Both the position numbers and the translations under genes were made by a program. From the NCBI RefSeq assembly GCF_022965805.1, contig NC_133101.1:7208569-7272568 (forward strand): DNA of 64,000 nt, written 5' to 3'. A model generated the notes under the pieces. The model was not told the DNA's origin. It ran no database searches and was given only the letters and a program-made list of their open reading frames with translations. This document shows positions 34,450 to 46,375 of this stretch, one piece after another (within the stretch, counting starts at the first letter, position 1; each line of letters begins with the position of its first letter). This stretch comes from Primulina eburnea. Lineage: Eukaryota > Streptophyta > Magnoliopsida > Lamiales > Gesneriaceae.

Positions 34450-34896
34450 ATGCTTGAGAAAAAAATGAGATATTTGGCTCTCCAATTCACTCTTGTTCTT
34501 GTTTTCTTGATTTCCATCTGTTACGCTGGTGCTTCGGAGGAGCACATGATGCCTAGCGGCACGACGGAGACGCCTAACGGAGGTAGTGGGTCGGCCCATG
34601 GTCCGAATTGGGACTATAGTTGGGGGTGGGGTTCGAGCCCAACATCTGGATGGGGTTACGGGTCGGGTTCGGGGAAGTCCCCTGATGGGTTTGGAAAGGG
34701 TTCCGGTTATGGGTTTGGTTATGGGACCGGGACAGGAACCGGGACCGGGTATGGCTATGGAAGTGGTGGAGCTCGTGAGGGTGGTCATGGGAGTGGTGGA
34801 GGTTCTGGTGGAAATGGGGGCGGTGCTGGCGGTGGAAGTGGTGGCCCTGATGACCATTCAGCTTCGTTCTCCGACGGGAAAAACAAACATGGCTAA
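34450..34896 (+). CDS. Secreted glycine-rich protein
   Basis: 148 residues. The first 30 (MLEKKMRYLALQFTLVLVFL plus ISICYAGA) form a signal peptide; an alternative start at the second Met (34465) would also keep it. The mature part is about half glycine with GYG, GSG and GGG runs and regular Tyr/Trp (YGFGYGTGTG, WGWGSS), and ends DDHSASFSDGKNKHG. Such proteins are exported to the cell wall or apoplast, often with vascular, epidermal or stress expression; the exact role is unknown. No introns. A TATA box lies about 90 bp upstream. Low-complexity composition prevents a firm family call, and the antisense frame over it is a by-product of GGN codons. Confidence 0.8.
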   Translation: MLEKKMRYLALQFTLVLVFLISICYAGASEEHMMPSGTTETPNGGSGSAHGPNWDYSWGWGSSPTSGWGYGSGSGKSPDGFGKGSGYGFGYGTGTGTGTGYGYGSGGAREGGHGSGGGSGGNGGGAGGGSGGPDDHSASFSDGKNKHG

Positions 34897-35398
34897 ATTA
34901 GGAAAGATAGATAGCATGCGGGTATGTTTTACTTAGAGCGCTATGGCCTAGCTATAAATATGTATCTATATTATGCATAACTTCATAAAATACGTCTGTG
35001 ACAATTTATTGGTGTTGTATTATGTAACAGTGTGTGCCGTATAGTGACTAGCAAGTCATATATAAGTTTCATAGCTTGAGATTATATACACATCAGTGTT
35101 CTAACTAAAAAACTGTAGATGGTAGCCGCGGCCACTCACCGCTTACGCGACCGCCTAGACGGTTTTTTTAATATAAATTGTTGAAATCAAATAGTTGAAC
35201 GAGTCCTGATCAACGTTTTTTATAACATTCGAGAATTTTTATCTTTATTTTTCTCTCAAGAATCATGTAATATGTATAGTTGAATCAAAATTTGAAAAAA
35301 TACAATTATAAAAATAAAGATAAAAGTGAACATAATAAATGAGGATTAAGACGAAAGTTATGAAATCATGTCCAAATCCCACCCAAATCCCTAAGTAG
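34897..35398. other. GRP 3' UTR and spacer
   Basis: No gene. 35114-35160 (GGTAGCCGCGGCCACTCACC) is GC-rich and looks like the end of a dispersed repeat. Confidence 0.45.
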
Positions 35399-35796
35399 CA
35401 GGGGCGGATTTAGTGTAGGGCGAACGGGGGCCACGGCCCCCTCAAAAAATTTTAAAAAAAAATTTAGTATATATTAAATTTTTTTAAACTAAATATATAA
35501 ATAGATATATATAAAAATAGCCCCCCCAAAATGAATGACACGTCCATGTATCTCAGTGGCTAAAGCCATTTATAATGTTTCATCCGCCCGATTTCGAAAC
35601 CTGGGAGCGCTTATTTTTTCTGGCTTAGCGACGGTTGTGACAAAAACCGTCGCCATATAGCGATGGTTTTGAAAAACCGTCGCAAATTTCGCGACGGTTT
35701 CTTATAACCGTCGCCATTTTGCGACGGTTTTTGTGAAAACCGTCGCAAAATAAACTTAGCGGCCCCCCCTGTCCCTAAATCCTAGATCCGCCCCTG
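35399..35796. mobile_element. hAT-type MITE with internal GCGACGG array
   Basis: 398 bp with inverted ends CAGGGGCGGATTTAG and GATCCGCCCCTG, flanked by the exact 8-bp repeat CTAAGTAG (35391-35398 and 35797-35804), diagnostic of hAT elements. The right half (35625-35750) is a set of short alternating repeats of GCGACGGTTTT and AAAACCGTCGC that can fold on themselves. No transposase. Confidence 0.9.
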
Positions 35797-36147
35797 CTAA
35801 GTAGATAATCAAATTGCAAGTCTACATTGCCAAGATGCAACAAAAATATAAAACATATGGCCATTTAGCAATTCCAACACACTTCAACTTTAAGTTGACA
35901 AATATTTATCAGATAGCAACAGTTCAAATGAATAAAAATATATCCAGGTAAAAAAAATACATTCTAGATAAACATTACACGCTCAGAAATATCACAATGC
36001 AGATATACACCAGGTGAAGATGCAACAAGAAGCTAAACCATTGCTAACAAAATTTACAACTCAGAACCACTTCAAGCTAAAACACACAAGCCATAATCTC
36101 AACTGTAAAGAACCCGGACTCGTATTATGTCGGTATAGTTGTGATCC

Positions 36148-38278
36148 TTAGCCATAGCATCGAATTGGGTCATTGCAACCCTTCTCACTAGATTGCCTGT
36201 AACCAAATCGGCCACCCTTTGCAAGGTACTGCTGGTGATACTCCTCCGCTCGGTAAAATTTCTTGGCCGGAAGTATCTCGGTTATGATTTTCCTGTTCAG
36301 GAGTTTCTGTTGCCTATCTCTCGACTCGAGGGCTGCTTTTTCTTGCTCAGGAGTATAGAAGTATATTCCAGATCTGTACTGAGTTCCTACGTCATTGCCC
36401 TGCATGGACGGGCAATGACACACGAAATTGATCAATAAGACGCCGTTGCAAACAAGAATGGTCCAAATATTCAAACAGGGGCCTATGTTACCATGCCAGA
36501 TTAGGCCCGAAAGAAATCATGAAATGGCTACTTACTTTGAGAGGATATCCAAGAAAAAAAACATGCATTCGAGCAAAAAAGGCGTAGGGCTATCACAATG
36601 GACGAGGGATGATATTAAGTTAATAACAAATAAAAATAACACAACGTATGAAGATTTTTTTCCTTTCCAAATGACAACTGCTCCTACAACTCAGCGCTAG
36701 CTCTGCTGCTATCCAAAGAAAGCTCATAAATGCCATATTTTCTGTGTAATACGGAATTGATTTATCATCGCTCGTTCAAACAGATGGGGTCTATTAATAT
36801 CACCAAATAGAGCATGATAACCAGAAAGGAAATAAATTAAGATCACATAACTCTAAATAAAATTACCTGGACAAAGTCAAAAGCAAAGGCAAGAACATAT
36901 CACAACACAACCAATACAATTAAGACTTGACCACTGCGGTGTATGGGATTTTCAGCACAAAAGCTAATTCATTATCCTCTTATCCTTGAACTGATTGATA
37001 TTACCATCACATATAGACTACCACGTCAATCCCAATTCGTTCCAATACATCATAGGCATTTAATCACATATTCCTGTTATTTTACTTACAGAGGTCAAGA
37101 AATTTTTTTCCAAAGTTGGCGATTCCGCTAAACAGTCAAATAGGCTATCATCAGACGCAAAAACCGAGAAGTTCGAACCTTTGCTAGCATAGCTATTGCA
37201 TGTATGACACAAAATAAGCCAACGAAAGCATCTTTTGTGAATCCACAACAGTCTTTCAGTTAGTTTCTTTCTTCCGCTTGACCCAGGATATGTCTCATAT
37301 AAATTCCACACATAACCAACCCCGAAACTCACTAGTCATACCCAATAGATCACAAGTTATCTAACCTAAATCCAAGCAAACATGGAGTTATTCATGAATA
37401 CCCGGAATCAATTATTTATAGTTCAGTCTCAGCTCTTAAGGAATCAGCAAAACTAAAATATTAACTATTTGCAAGTTGAAATTACAATTTGGTCAGCTAC
37501 CTGAATAAAACTCATATCGATATGACCCGCAACAATTGAAAAACTGGGAAGTCAAAAATAAATAAATAAATAAATAAAATTAAAAATACACGAAATCTAA
37601 ACTTATTTTCAGCTTCGGTAGCCCATTGGTTAGCACCAGTACCAAAATTCAACAAGAAAGTCATCAAACAGAAATTAGAAACGATTCCAATCACAAAACC
37701 ATGAAATCCTCAAGAACCCAAAAATCAATAAATTCAAAAAAAGAAAACGGAGTACCCACTTGGCGATTGGGCGTTGTTGGGTCATGCCTGGCCCAGAAAA
37801 CATCGAGCAAAGTGTCGTAGCTGCACTCTTTCAGATCATACTGAACCCGAACCACTTCCGAATGATTCGTTGTACCCTTACATACATCCTCGTAAGTGGG
37901 ATTATGCAAATACCCGCGCGTGTACCCAACCTCCGTCTTGATCACACCCGGCACCCTCTGGTAAGCCAATTCGGGGCCCCAGAAGCAACCAGACCCGAAT
38001 TGGGCGACCTCCTGACCCGGAGCCGATATGTCGTCATCGGGGCCTTGCGCAATGGAAGACAAGGAGTCGATGGCGGAATCGGAGGCAGAGCGCAGACCGA
38101 ATCCGAACTTGTTGAGCCAGCTCATCCTCGGGGCGGCGAAGAGAGTGGATGGCCTGGGGATGGGAGCACAGGGGGATCTAAAGGTTTTGATCAGGGGCAG
38201 TTTGGGAAGGGAAAAAGGATGTTTGAAGATGGAGGAGAAGAGGGTAAGAGAGACAACGGAGGAGGTTTTTAGAAGCAT
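36148..38278 (-). CDS. MSRA4: Peptide methionine-S-sulfoxide reductase A, plastid type
   Basis: Reduces methionine-S-sulfoxide in oxidised proteins using thioredoxin-type donors. Two exons: 37760-38278 (519 bp, minus strand) and 36148-36399 (252 bp), joined at [14 protein letters not shown] with GT-AG ends and phase 0, giving 256 residues. Residues 1 to about 50 are Ser/Pro/Leu-rich and acid-poor, a plastid transit peptide. The catalytic motif GSGCFWG puts the reactive Cys at 98. Further family blocks are [30 protein letters not shown] and FWARHDPTT, then [11 protein letters not shown] and [15 protein letters not shown] in exon 2. The C-terminus [11 protein letters not shown] carries the resolving Cys. 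The symbol follows the chloroplast MSRA4 of Arabidopsis by similarity; another paralogue number is possible. The 1360-bp intron shows no element. Confidence 0.93.
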
Positions 38279-38279
38279 T

Positions 38280-39076
38280 TTTGCAGGGATTGGCGTGTCG
38301 GAGGTAGTTATGTTATCACGTGAGCATATCTATATATCCCAACTCCGATAATAATATCATTATTATTATTAAATATTAATGTTTTTTCTTAATAATTGAA
38401 AAACTCCAATCGATAATATTCAAATACCGTCTATGATCTTACTCGTCACCTTATTATAATTAAGATAGTTAGATCTTTTTTGTTTTTAAAATAATAAATT
38501 GCAAAAGTTTGTATTGTTTAAGTAATATTAATATTTATATATGGAGTAAGTTTCATGTGAGACCGTTTCACGGATCTCAATCTGTGAGACGGGTCAACCC
38601 TGCCCATATTCACAATAAAATGTAATACTCTTAGCATAAAAAGTCATACTTTTTTATTAATTATCCAAATAAAGATCCGTCTAATAAAATACGACCCGTG
38701 AGATCGCCTCACACAAGTTTTTGCCTTATATATGTAATTGGATTATTGATTCAATATTTTTTTATGTGAATTTTAAAACCTTTTTAGTTAATTCAACCGA
38801 TATTTGAAGTAGTGATGAGATACTAATTTAATTCACTTCATGTCGGAGATGTTGATGACAAATCTAGCTCATTTTGTTACTATTTCTAGATTATTTGAAA
38901 TGAGGATGAATATTATGATGAAATTTAAAGTCCGCGAAGTCATATGAGAATTTTCAAACCAATTAGATAGAATCGAGTATATGAAACGATGTGAACTTAA
39001 TCCCCACGAGGATTAAATAAGGAATCTCCGATCAGAAAAAACGTCATAAAATATGCACAATGATTGTGCATCATAT

Positions 39077-39080
<4 letters not shown>
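38280..39080. other. Spacer with MITE
   Basis: AT-rich spacer upstream of MSRA; the only recognised feature is the MITE at 38544-38725. Confidence 0.5.
38544..38725 (-). mobile_element. 182-bp MITE family, copy 8
   Basis: GAGTAAGTTTCATGTGAGAC to ACAAGTTTTTGCC, flanked by exact TTATATATG (38535-38543 and 38726-38734). Confidence 0.92.

Positions 39081-39140
<60 letters not shown>
39078..39140. repeat. (AT)n microsatellite
   Basis: About 30 AT units; reading frames of repeated Tyr-Ile here are artefacts. Confidence 0.95.
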
Positions 39141-39143
<3 letters not shown>

Positions 39144-39509
39144 AAATTATCAAACCTAATCCAAGCAAACATAGAATTACTCATAAGAAGAAAAAAAATA
39201 GAATTACTCATGAATACCATTCTTATCGTTCTTTTTATCTCATAAAGAGCCAGTCAATTATTAAACTCATATTCTATTTGATTAATTGATCATTCTTTAA
39301 ACTCTTATATGATTCCTTTCACATGTCCTTTTTTTCACAAATCAATCTATAGGGATAATTAAAGGGAGCTCCACATATTTAAAAAAATATTTTAAATTGT
39401 TTCAAGAAGGAATATGTGTTAACAATTAATACTAATGAAATTTCACATAAGTTGCATATTGTAAAATTTAAAAAAAAATCGACATGGTTACCTGATTGTT
39501 ACACCCACA

Positions 39510-39690
39510 GCAAAAAACTTGTGTGAGACGATCTCACATGTCGTATTTCGTGAGACAGATATTTATTTGGGATCATCCATGAAAAAGTATTACTTTTTAT
39601 GCTAAAAAATATTACTTTTTATTGTGAATATCGGTATGGTTGACCCGTCTCACAAATAAAAATTTGTGAGACTGTCTCAAGACCTACTCT
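39510..39690 (+). mobile_element. 182-bp MITE family, copy 9
   Basis: GCAAAAAACTTGTGTGAGAC to GACCTACTCT, flanked by ACACCCACA/ACACCAACA (39501-39509, 39691-39699; one mismatch). Confidence 0.88.
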
Positions 39691-39792
39691 ACACCAACAT
39701 ATAGTTGGATGAATAGTGAAATGTAAGAATTCAGCATACATTACTTTATATAACCCGATATTAAATTATTAAAAAACACAAAAACTTTCATC

Positions 39793-39945
39793 AGAGTCTC
39801 ACATACTAATTTCGTGAGACATATATCTTATTGAGTCATCAATAAAAAAATATTATTTTTAATATCAAAATATTATTTATTATTATAAATATGAGTACAG
39901 AAGTTGACATATCCCACATAAAAAAATCCGTGAAATCATCTCACA
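39793..39945 (+). mobile_element. Degraded copy of the 182-bp MITE family
   Basis: GAGTCTCACATACTAATTTC, ATCAATAAAAAAATATTATT and GAAATCATCTCACAAA retain the family layout. Confidence 0.55.
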
Positions 39946-40350
39946 AAAAAAAAAAATTACGTACAGAGGGAATGATAGCCCCCATCGAAGTCATCGGCTT
40001 GACCACGCAAAATAGACGATGTTGAGTTGGTGAGATAAATGTTTGTGTACGGATAAGCACTTGTTGATAAAATTTTGGAAGGGCCTTTCGTACACAGCAA
40101 TTGACAAATTCTTGTATTCTTTGTTTTTGTTTAATTTAGATTTAGGCGACGTCAATTAATTAATTTGATTAGGAAAAAAAAAGTGATCTTCCATCAGATT
40201 TTGTATTACTTCTATAAATGGTAAAATTGAATTTTTTGTTTTTTTGTGATTTTGATTTGTTGTGTTATCAAATTTCAGTCAATGTATTTTCTGATATGCT
40301 GACGCAACATCAATACAACCCTGATTTAAATAGTATGGCATTAATAATTT

Positions 40351-40532
40351 GGCAAAAATTTGTGTGAGACGGTCTCACGGGTCGTATTATGTGAGACAGA
40401 TCTTTATTTGGATAATCCATGAAAAAGTATTACTTTTTATGCTAAGAGTATTACTTTTTATTGTGAATATGGATAAGATTGACCCGTCTTACCGATTGTG
40501 ATCCGTGAGACGGTCTCACATGAGACCTACTC
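40351..40532 (+). mobile_element. 182-bp MITE family, copy 10
   Basis: GGCAAAAATTTGTGTGAGAC to GACCTACTC, flanked by TAATAATTT/TAATACTTT (40342-40350, 40533-40541; one mismatch). Confidence 0.9.
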
Positions 40533-40551
40533 TAATACTTTATAAGAAAAA

Positions 40552-40733
40552 GAGTGAGTTTCATGTGAGATCGTCTCACGAATCATAATCTGTGACACAT
40601 GTCAATCCTACTCATATTCACAATAAAAAGTAATACTTTTAGCATAAAAAGTGATACTTTTTCATGGATGACCCAAATAAGAAACTCGTCTCACAAATAC
40701 GACCCGTGAGACTATCTCACACAAGTTTTTGCC
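40552..40733 (-). mobile_element. 182-bp MITE family, copy 11
   Basis: GAGTGAGTTTCATGTGAGAT to ACAAGTTTTTGCC, flanked by TAAGAAAAA/TATGAAAAA (40543-40551, 40734-40742). It lies 19 bp from copy 10 in the opposite orientation, so the pair is head-to-head. Confidence 0.88.
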
Positions 40734-40971
40734 TATGAAAAAATAACTAAAATTGTCAAAATATGTTAGATTAATAAAACTGATTTTTTTTACATAAATT
40801 ACCAAAATAACAAATAAGCAAACATGTAAAATAAAAAACACCATTTTCTTTTTATTCCCAATTTAAACTCCTAACATTGAAGATATACATTGTCAATACC
40901 GACAATTAAATATCGATGTGTATGGTACGTGGACCTGAAGTTGCCATTCAAATGACTTGTGTGGTACGCAG

Positions 40972-40999
40972 ATATATATATATATATTATAGGTCAATG

Positions 41000-41056
<57 letters not shown>

Positions 41057-41104
41057 TATATATATATATATATATATAGATATATATATATATATATATA
41101 TATT
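40972..41104. repeat. Compound (AT)n array with a short duplicated unit
   Basis: AT runs interrupted by GATATATA and by the phrase TATTATAGGTCAATGTC, which appears on both sides (40985-41001 and 41100-41116). Confidence 0.9.
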
Positions 41105-41477
41105 ATAGGTCAATGTCTCCCTTACGAAAATATCTCCAAGAGACTTTGCATCAAAATTTATTCAACCAACAACATTTCTTAATGCACTAAAATTCGTCAC
41201 AGGACAATTGGCAAGAATAATAACAATAATACTCAATTATTTTTTTATTTTTTTTTCATAAAGCTCGAATCTTCGGGGTCAAGATTCGATTATTATCACT
41301 TTGAATAAAATATGGATATTCTAAAAAATATTGTGCATGACTTAAATACGAAATTGACTAGATAATATTAAATACAATATTATATGTTTACATTCGTAAA
41401 ATCCAAGAGGAAATCATATATTAAAGTTATGCATTTTTTACTCAACTGTTTATAATTTTTATTATTATTTTCATTTG

Positions 41478-41612
41478 AGTATGTTTCTAGTCGACAAGAT
41501 CTACCCCTATAATGAAAAATAATGTTTTTGATATAGAAAATAATTTAGTTTTGTATGAGTCAAGTGTCGAGTCAGAGATACGTTTCATAAAATTAAATCA
41601 TGAGATTTTTTT
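41478..41612. mobile_element. Degraded copy of the 182-bp MITE family
   Basis: GAGTATGTTTCTAGTCGACA, ATGAAAAATAATGTTTTTGA and GATACGTTTCATAAAATTAA resemble the family order. Weak. Confidence 0.35.
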
Positions 41613-41629
41613 TAAAAAATTATTATATT

Positions 41630-41768
41630 TAGATAATTATTCAACTGCTTAAGCGTGCAAAAGGACAATATATTATTAAAATTTTATTTAATTATATTAT
41701 TCTTAATAAAAAATATATGAAAAAATCATTAATTTGAAATAAGAAAAAATTATAATGTCTAGATAATT

Positions 41769-41837
<69 letters not shown>

Positions 41838-43690
41838 ATATTTATTTAAAATATATTGAGTGGCTCGTCACTAGAAAAAAAAAAAGCGTAATAGATAATG
41901 AATTTTAATAAAATACGTTGTATATGAGGAAAAAAATTGTGGTGAGGGATGCATTAAGAATATGTTCAAAGAATTAAACCGTTGTCTTTTAACGCGAACG
42001 ACAACGATAAAAAATAATTGTCTTTTTTTCAGAATCCAACATCTATATTATTCTATATTTATATTATTAAATGTGAGGACATGATAATAACTACCTAGAG
42101 AGGACACCAACTTTTTTTTCCAATTTTACACTTATATGATACCAATATTACATTTTTTTTAAAATTTCAACACACACTTTTATTTTCATTTTTTTTGTTT
42201 TCAACCATTCAAATATTAATTTCGTCCATCCATATTTGTCAAATTTCACTTTAGTCCATTAATAATGATAAAAAAGACTGTACACGCACATCGCGTGTGC
42301 AGAATAACTAGTTTATATAATGATTCCACAACAATTAAAAACCATATATTGTCAAGACAACGATTAAAAACCGGTGCTATTTTTTATATATAAGATATTT
42401 TGTTGTTGTTTAACTACGAATTAAACATTGAGCAGCAACCCATTGAATTATTACTTATAAATCTATTTTGAATATAAAATGTAAAAAACATGTCAAAAAA
42501 ACTGTAAAAATAACAATTAATATTATAACTTACTAATCGGAACAATAACAATTTTAAATATCAATAAAAAATTTACATAAAATTTATATAAAACAAAGTA
42601 ATTGAGGGACATTTCTTTCCCGGTTTTTTAATCATTATCATTACTATATTCATTATTACTACTTTAAGAAAACGAGGTTTAAGATGGTTTCTCCCTTGAC
42701 CTACGATCGGGAATATTAAATAAGAGTAAGTCTCTTGTGAGACGGTCTCATGAATTTTTATATGTGAGAGGGATCAACCCTACTGATATTCACAATAAAA
42801 AGTAATACTCTTGATATAAAAGTAAAAAAATTTCATGAATGTCCCAAATAAAAAATCAGTCTCACAAAATATGATCTTTGAGATCGTCTCACACAAGTTT
42901 TTGTCATTAATTAGAGCCAAACTCGTCCCAGAAAACAAATATCAAGTTTCTTGAGTGATGATTTATTTCTGTTCTCCACAACATATAATTAACATTTTAC
43001 TTCTCATGCATTTATGAAGAGCATGAAGCAAGAAATGGGTGCAAGGTACACACACACACAGACACATATTGGAGAAGTACGATACCATGAAATAAGATCA
43101 CAATGTTACGAAACAAAATGCAAGATGAATATGATCAGTTCATTGAACTTGATCACTGAATTGATTTAATTTGTTGAAAAAAATTAGATCTAAAACAAGA
43201 ATCCTATTAATAGTACAAGGGAGACTTACTTTTAAATCCGCACAAGTTTAGTTGTATTTGTATTCAGTCTTTGTCGGACCAAAAAAAAATTGCATTCTTT
43301 GATTCACACAAAAAAAAGTTTGCGCACTCTTTAGGCCCACATGTGTTTTTCGGATGAAATTCGATATAAAACATTTAAATTAGAAACTAATATATGACGG
43401 TTTGAGTACTAACTGTTATATATCTGGTACAAAAGATAGAATTTTGATTATATAAATTGGAGCAACTATATTAATATGATGACTTGTTACAATTGGTTGT
43501 GTGCACAAAAATCATATATTAGTGCTAGATCGGAAATATCAACATTTGTTTTACATTTTCTGATACTCAAAAATTATATATTGTTAGCATATCTGAAATA
43601 TTTTGTACTTGAACATCGTATAACAGTATCATATTTCAATATTTTATACCGATTTTCATATTAGAAAAGACGTGTCATTAATATCATATT
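41630..43690 (-). repeat. Inverted duplication, arm B (partner 6660-10450)
   Basis: Reverse complement of arm A, about 2 kb against 3.8 kb in arm A. Matching blocks run in reversed order: 41630-41765 with 10310-10450, 42330-42600 with 9490-9760, 42600-42720 with 9170-9300, the MITE 42724-42905 with 8583-9169, 42910-42980 with 8516-8582, and 42980-43690 with 6660-7345. Arm B lacks the solo LTR, the Cassandra LTR and the MITE pair of arm A. An (AT)n run lies at 41769-41833. No genes are seen in it. Confidence 0.85.
42724..42905 (-). mobile_element. 182-bp MITE family, copy 12 (orthologous to copy 2)
   Basis: GAGTAAGTCTCTTGTGAGAC to CACACAAGTTTTTGTC. It sits at the same duplicated position as copy 2; flanks ATTAAATAA/ATTAATTAG match at 7 of 9 bases. 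Confidence 0.85.
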
Positions 43691-44089
43691 CGATAGATTT
43701 AATCGGTTTGAGAATAAAGTGACTAAAACAAAAAAAAAAAATCAATTTATTTGATTATAACCAAACTTTATCAAATTACATGACTAAAAACAAAACACAC
43801 GTCAATTTACAATATTCATAATTGCGATTTTTCTTATTGCTATATTATTAACAGTTGAGTAATTATTATTTGGATTGCAAATCAAGACTCTCGTGCTACG
43901 AACTAACTAGTGCATTTTGGAATATTTGAGGGTCACGTAGAGAAAAATAAAACAAAACATTTAAATTCGAGTCAATATTTAATCTCTAACTAGACCCCCG
44001 AAAATCTAATGATGAATTAAGATATTTATTGACTTTTAATAATTTTTTTTAATGATATATTTTTGTGAATTTGATGTATTTTCATTGAG

Positions 44090-44271
44090 GAGTGAGTCTC
44101 ATGTGAGACCGTCTTACGAATTCTAAGCTGTGAGACGGATCAATCCTATCAATATTCATAATAAAAAGTAATACTATTAGCATAAAAAATAATACTTTTT
44201 CATGGATGACCCAAATAATAATCCGTCTCACAAAATACGACCCGTGAAACCGTTTCACATAAGGTTTTGCC
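44090..44271 (-). mobile_element. 182-bp MITE family, copy 13
   Basis: GAGTGAGTCTCATGTGAGAC to TAAGGTTTTGCC, flanked by the exact 9-bp repeat TTCATTGAG (44081-44089 and 44272-44280). Confidence 0.93.
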
Positions 44272-44649
44272 TTCATTGAGTTTCATAGAATCTCAAAGAT
44301 TTACAGACATAATTTCATTTACTTATGGACTTTTCGTAATATTTTTGTAGACATTTATAAATGGTTTCATATAATTATGTGGATTTATATATTTAATTAT
44401 ATCTTATTATTTTTCAATTATTTATTTGAACTTATGATTATTTGACATAAATAATATTTTAGTTTGAAATATTTTTTAATTTATTAATGTAAATAAATTT
44501 TATTTATTTAAAAGTTAAATAAGTTCAATCCTTTTATATATCTATGTATATGTGCGAGTGGGTTATCTGTATGTTCGTAAATTTATAAAAATGTGTCATT
44601 GTATTAAATCAATAACAATGTGTTTGAATTGATAATATCTATATGTCAT

Positions 44650-45071
44650 TGTGTATGTGTGAGATCAGTAGTACTGTGATGAGTGATTTCTTGAGAAGTT
44701 CTCGTACGTCAAGCTGGTGACGTTGCACTGTTTGATCTGGTTGTCTAGGTAGACAATAAAATAGAGAAGCATGACTTAATGGGTAATAATGTATCTTCTG
44801 GTGAAAGAACAGTGGTAGAGAAATGGTAAGAATGACATCGAAAGCATATAAGACATCACCAGCCGTTAGGCACGTCCCCGACCTATCGGCATCTAAGTAG
44901 ATGTAGCCCATCAAGTCCACATGTTCGTTTAGTATGAGGCTCTACGCTGTCACAAGTATAAATAAATTAAGTTGCGCCTTGTCTAACAATTATAGTTTTT
45001 GGTATAGTGGTATGCATTTGATCCTAACAATTGGTATCATAGCGATGTCATGGATTCGAGTCTCCCAAGAA

Positions 45072-45137
<66 letters not shown>

Positions 45138-45690
45138 CGTCATTGTGTATGTGTGAGAGTAGTAGCCCATCAAAGTCCACATGTTCGTTTAGTGTGAGGC
45201 TCTACGTGTCACAAGTATAAATAAATCAAGTTGTGTCTTGTCTAACAATTATAGCTTTTGACATAGTAGTAAGCATTTGATCTTAACAAATTGATCTTCA
45301 CAATTTGGGAGAATTTTTGAGTTAAATATGCATGAGTGAGAGTAGTATTATGATGAGTGACCACTTGGAAAGCTCTCGTGTGTCAAGCTGCGGACGTTGC
45401 GCGATTTCATTAGGTTGGCTAAATTGGCTGTAAAAGAGGGACGCTAGACTTAACATGTAATAATTTCACTAGTCTCGAAGGATATGAGACGACATCAACA
45501 GTGAAGCACGCCCCTCCTCGGACTCATGAACCTAACAATTCGACTCATCAGTATCCAAGTAGGTACAGCCCCTGATGTCCACCTATCGTTTAGTATGAGT
45601 CTCTACCCTGCCACAAGTATAAGAAAATAAAGTCATTTTTTGACTAACACACATAGTTTTTAGCCTAGTGGTAAGAGTTTAAAAGTTATG
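44650..45690. repeat. Imperfect tandem repeat, two long units and one partial
   Basis: 44655-45060 and 45325-45690 share, in order, GATGAGTGA, TCTCGT.CGTCAAGCTG, GACGTTGC, CATC.AAGTAG.T.CAGCCC, GTCCAC.T.TCGTTTAGTATGAG and TCACAAGTATAA. A shorter unit (45133-45300) repeats CCACATGTTCGTTTAGTGTG to AACAATTATAGCTTTTG. AATTATAGTTTTTGGTATAG plus GTGGTATGCATTTGATC looks like a tRNA-derived (SINE-like) module, but I cannot confirm it. Confidence 0.65.
45071..45133. repeat. (AC)n-(AT)n microsatellite
   Basis: Compound run inside the tandem repeat. Confidence 0.95.
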
Positions 45691-45859
45691 AATAAATATA
45701 GTAAAATTTAATGTTTTAAAACAAAAAAAAGAAGTTAATTATTTTATCAATTGTATCATAAAATTTCTCTAGAAAATATAGAGTAAAATCTTAATTATTT
45801 TTTCCTCATGTTTGATGAGCGATTGTTCAAGTATTTAAGAATTCCAAGAAACTTCAATG

Positions 45860-46040
45860 AGACCGTTTTACGGGTCAATTTTTTGATATAAATATCTTAT
45901 TCGATCCGAGCCATGAAAAATTATTATTTTTTATGGCAAAAGTATTATTTTCGCTACAAGTATGATCTATGAATTGGGTTGTGTTAACCCGTCTCACAGA
46001 TATAGTTCCATGAAATTGTCTCGTAAAAGATCTACACTTA
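45860..46040 (+). mobile_element. Degraded copy of the 182-bp MITE family
   Basis: ATGAGACCGTTTTACGGGTC, CATGAAAAATTATTATTTTT, GTTAACCCGTCTCACAGATA and ATTGTCTCGTAAAAGATCTA keep the family order. Confidence 0.6.
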
Positions 46041-46230
46041 ATAATTAAAGTCACGCTATAATTTTTTGGATTATCTTTAATTATTATGGAATATTTCAAT
46101 AATTGATTAAGCCATAGAATAAAATAAAAAATTAATTCAAAAATTTCTTCGACATTAGTAATTTTGTTTTGATTTCAAACTATTGTAAAAATAAGTGAAT
46201 TTAAAAAATTATAAAGTATTTGTACATGGT

Positions 46231-46375
46231 AAAAGATTATTCTGCAATTATATATAAGGTGATTACAATGAATATTTGTGATTATGATTAAAGATTATTC
46301 TGCAATTATATGTAAGGTGATTACGTACAATGTATATTATTCTGCAATTATATATAAGGTGATCACAATGAGGGG
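46231..46375. repeat. Three tandem units of about 50 bp
   Basis: ATTATTCTGCAATTATAT(A/G)TAAGGTGAT(T/C)AC occurs three times in a row and ends at the edge of an F-box fragment. Confidence 0.85.

Noticed and set aside
34303..34857. 184-codon antisense frame over the glycine-rich gene
   Set aside because: Thr/Pro/Ser-rich text is the by-product of GGN codons read backwards; the sense frame has the signal peptide and a proper TATA box.
37760..38272. Plus-strand frame opposite MSRA exon 1
   Set aside because: The minus strand has the catalytic GCFWG motif and continues into a second exon with correct splice sites.
5902..44271. CRISPR-like array from the regularly recurring GTGAGAC palindromes
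   Set aside because: This is a plant nuclear sequence; the repeats are MITE ends with 9-bp target duplications and irregular spacing.
44934..45197. A tRNA gene suggested by GTGGTATGCATTTGATC
   Set aside because: No cloverleaf with paired acceptor arms could be drawn; at most a SINE-like remnant.
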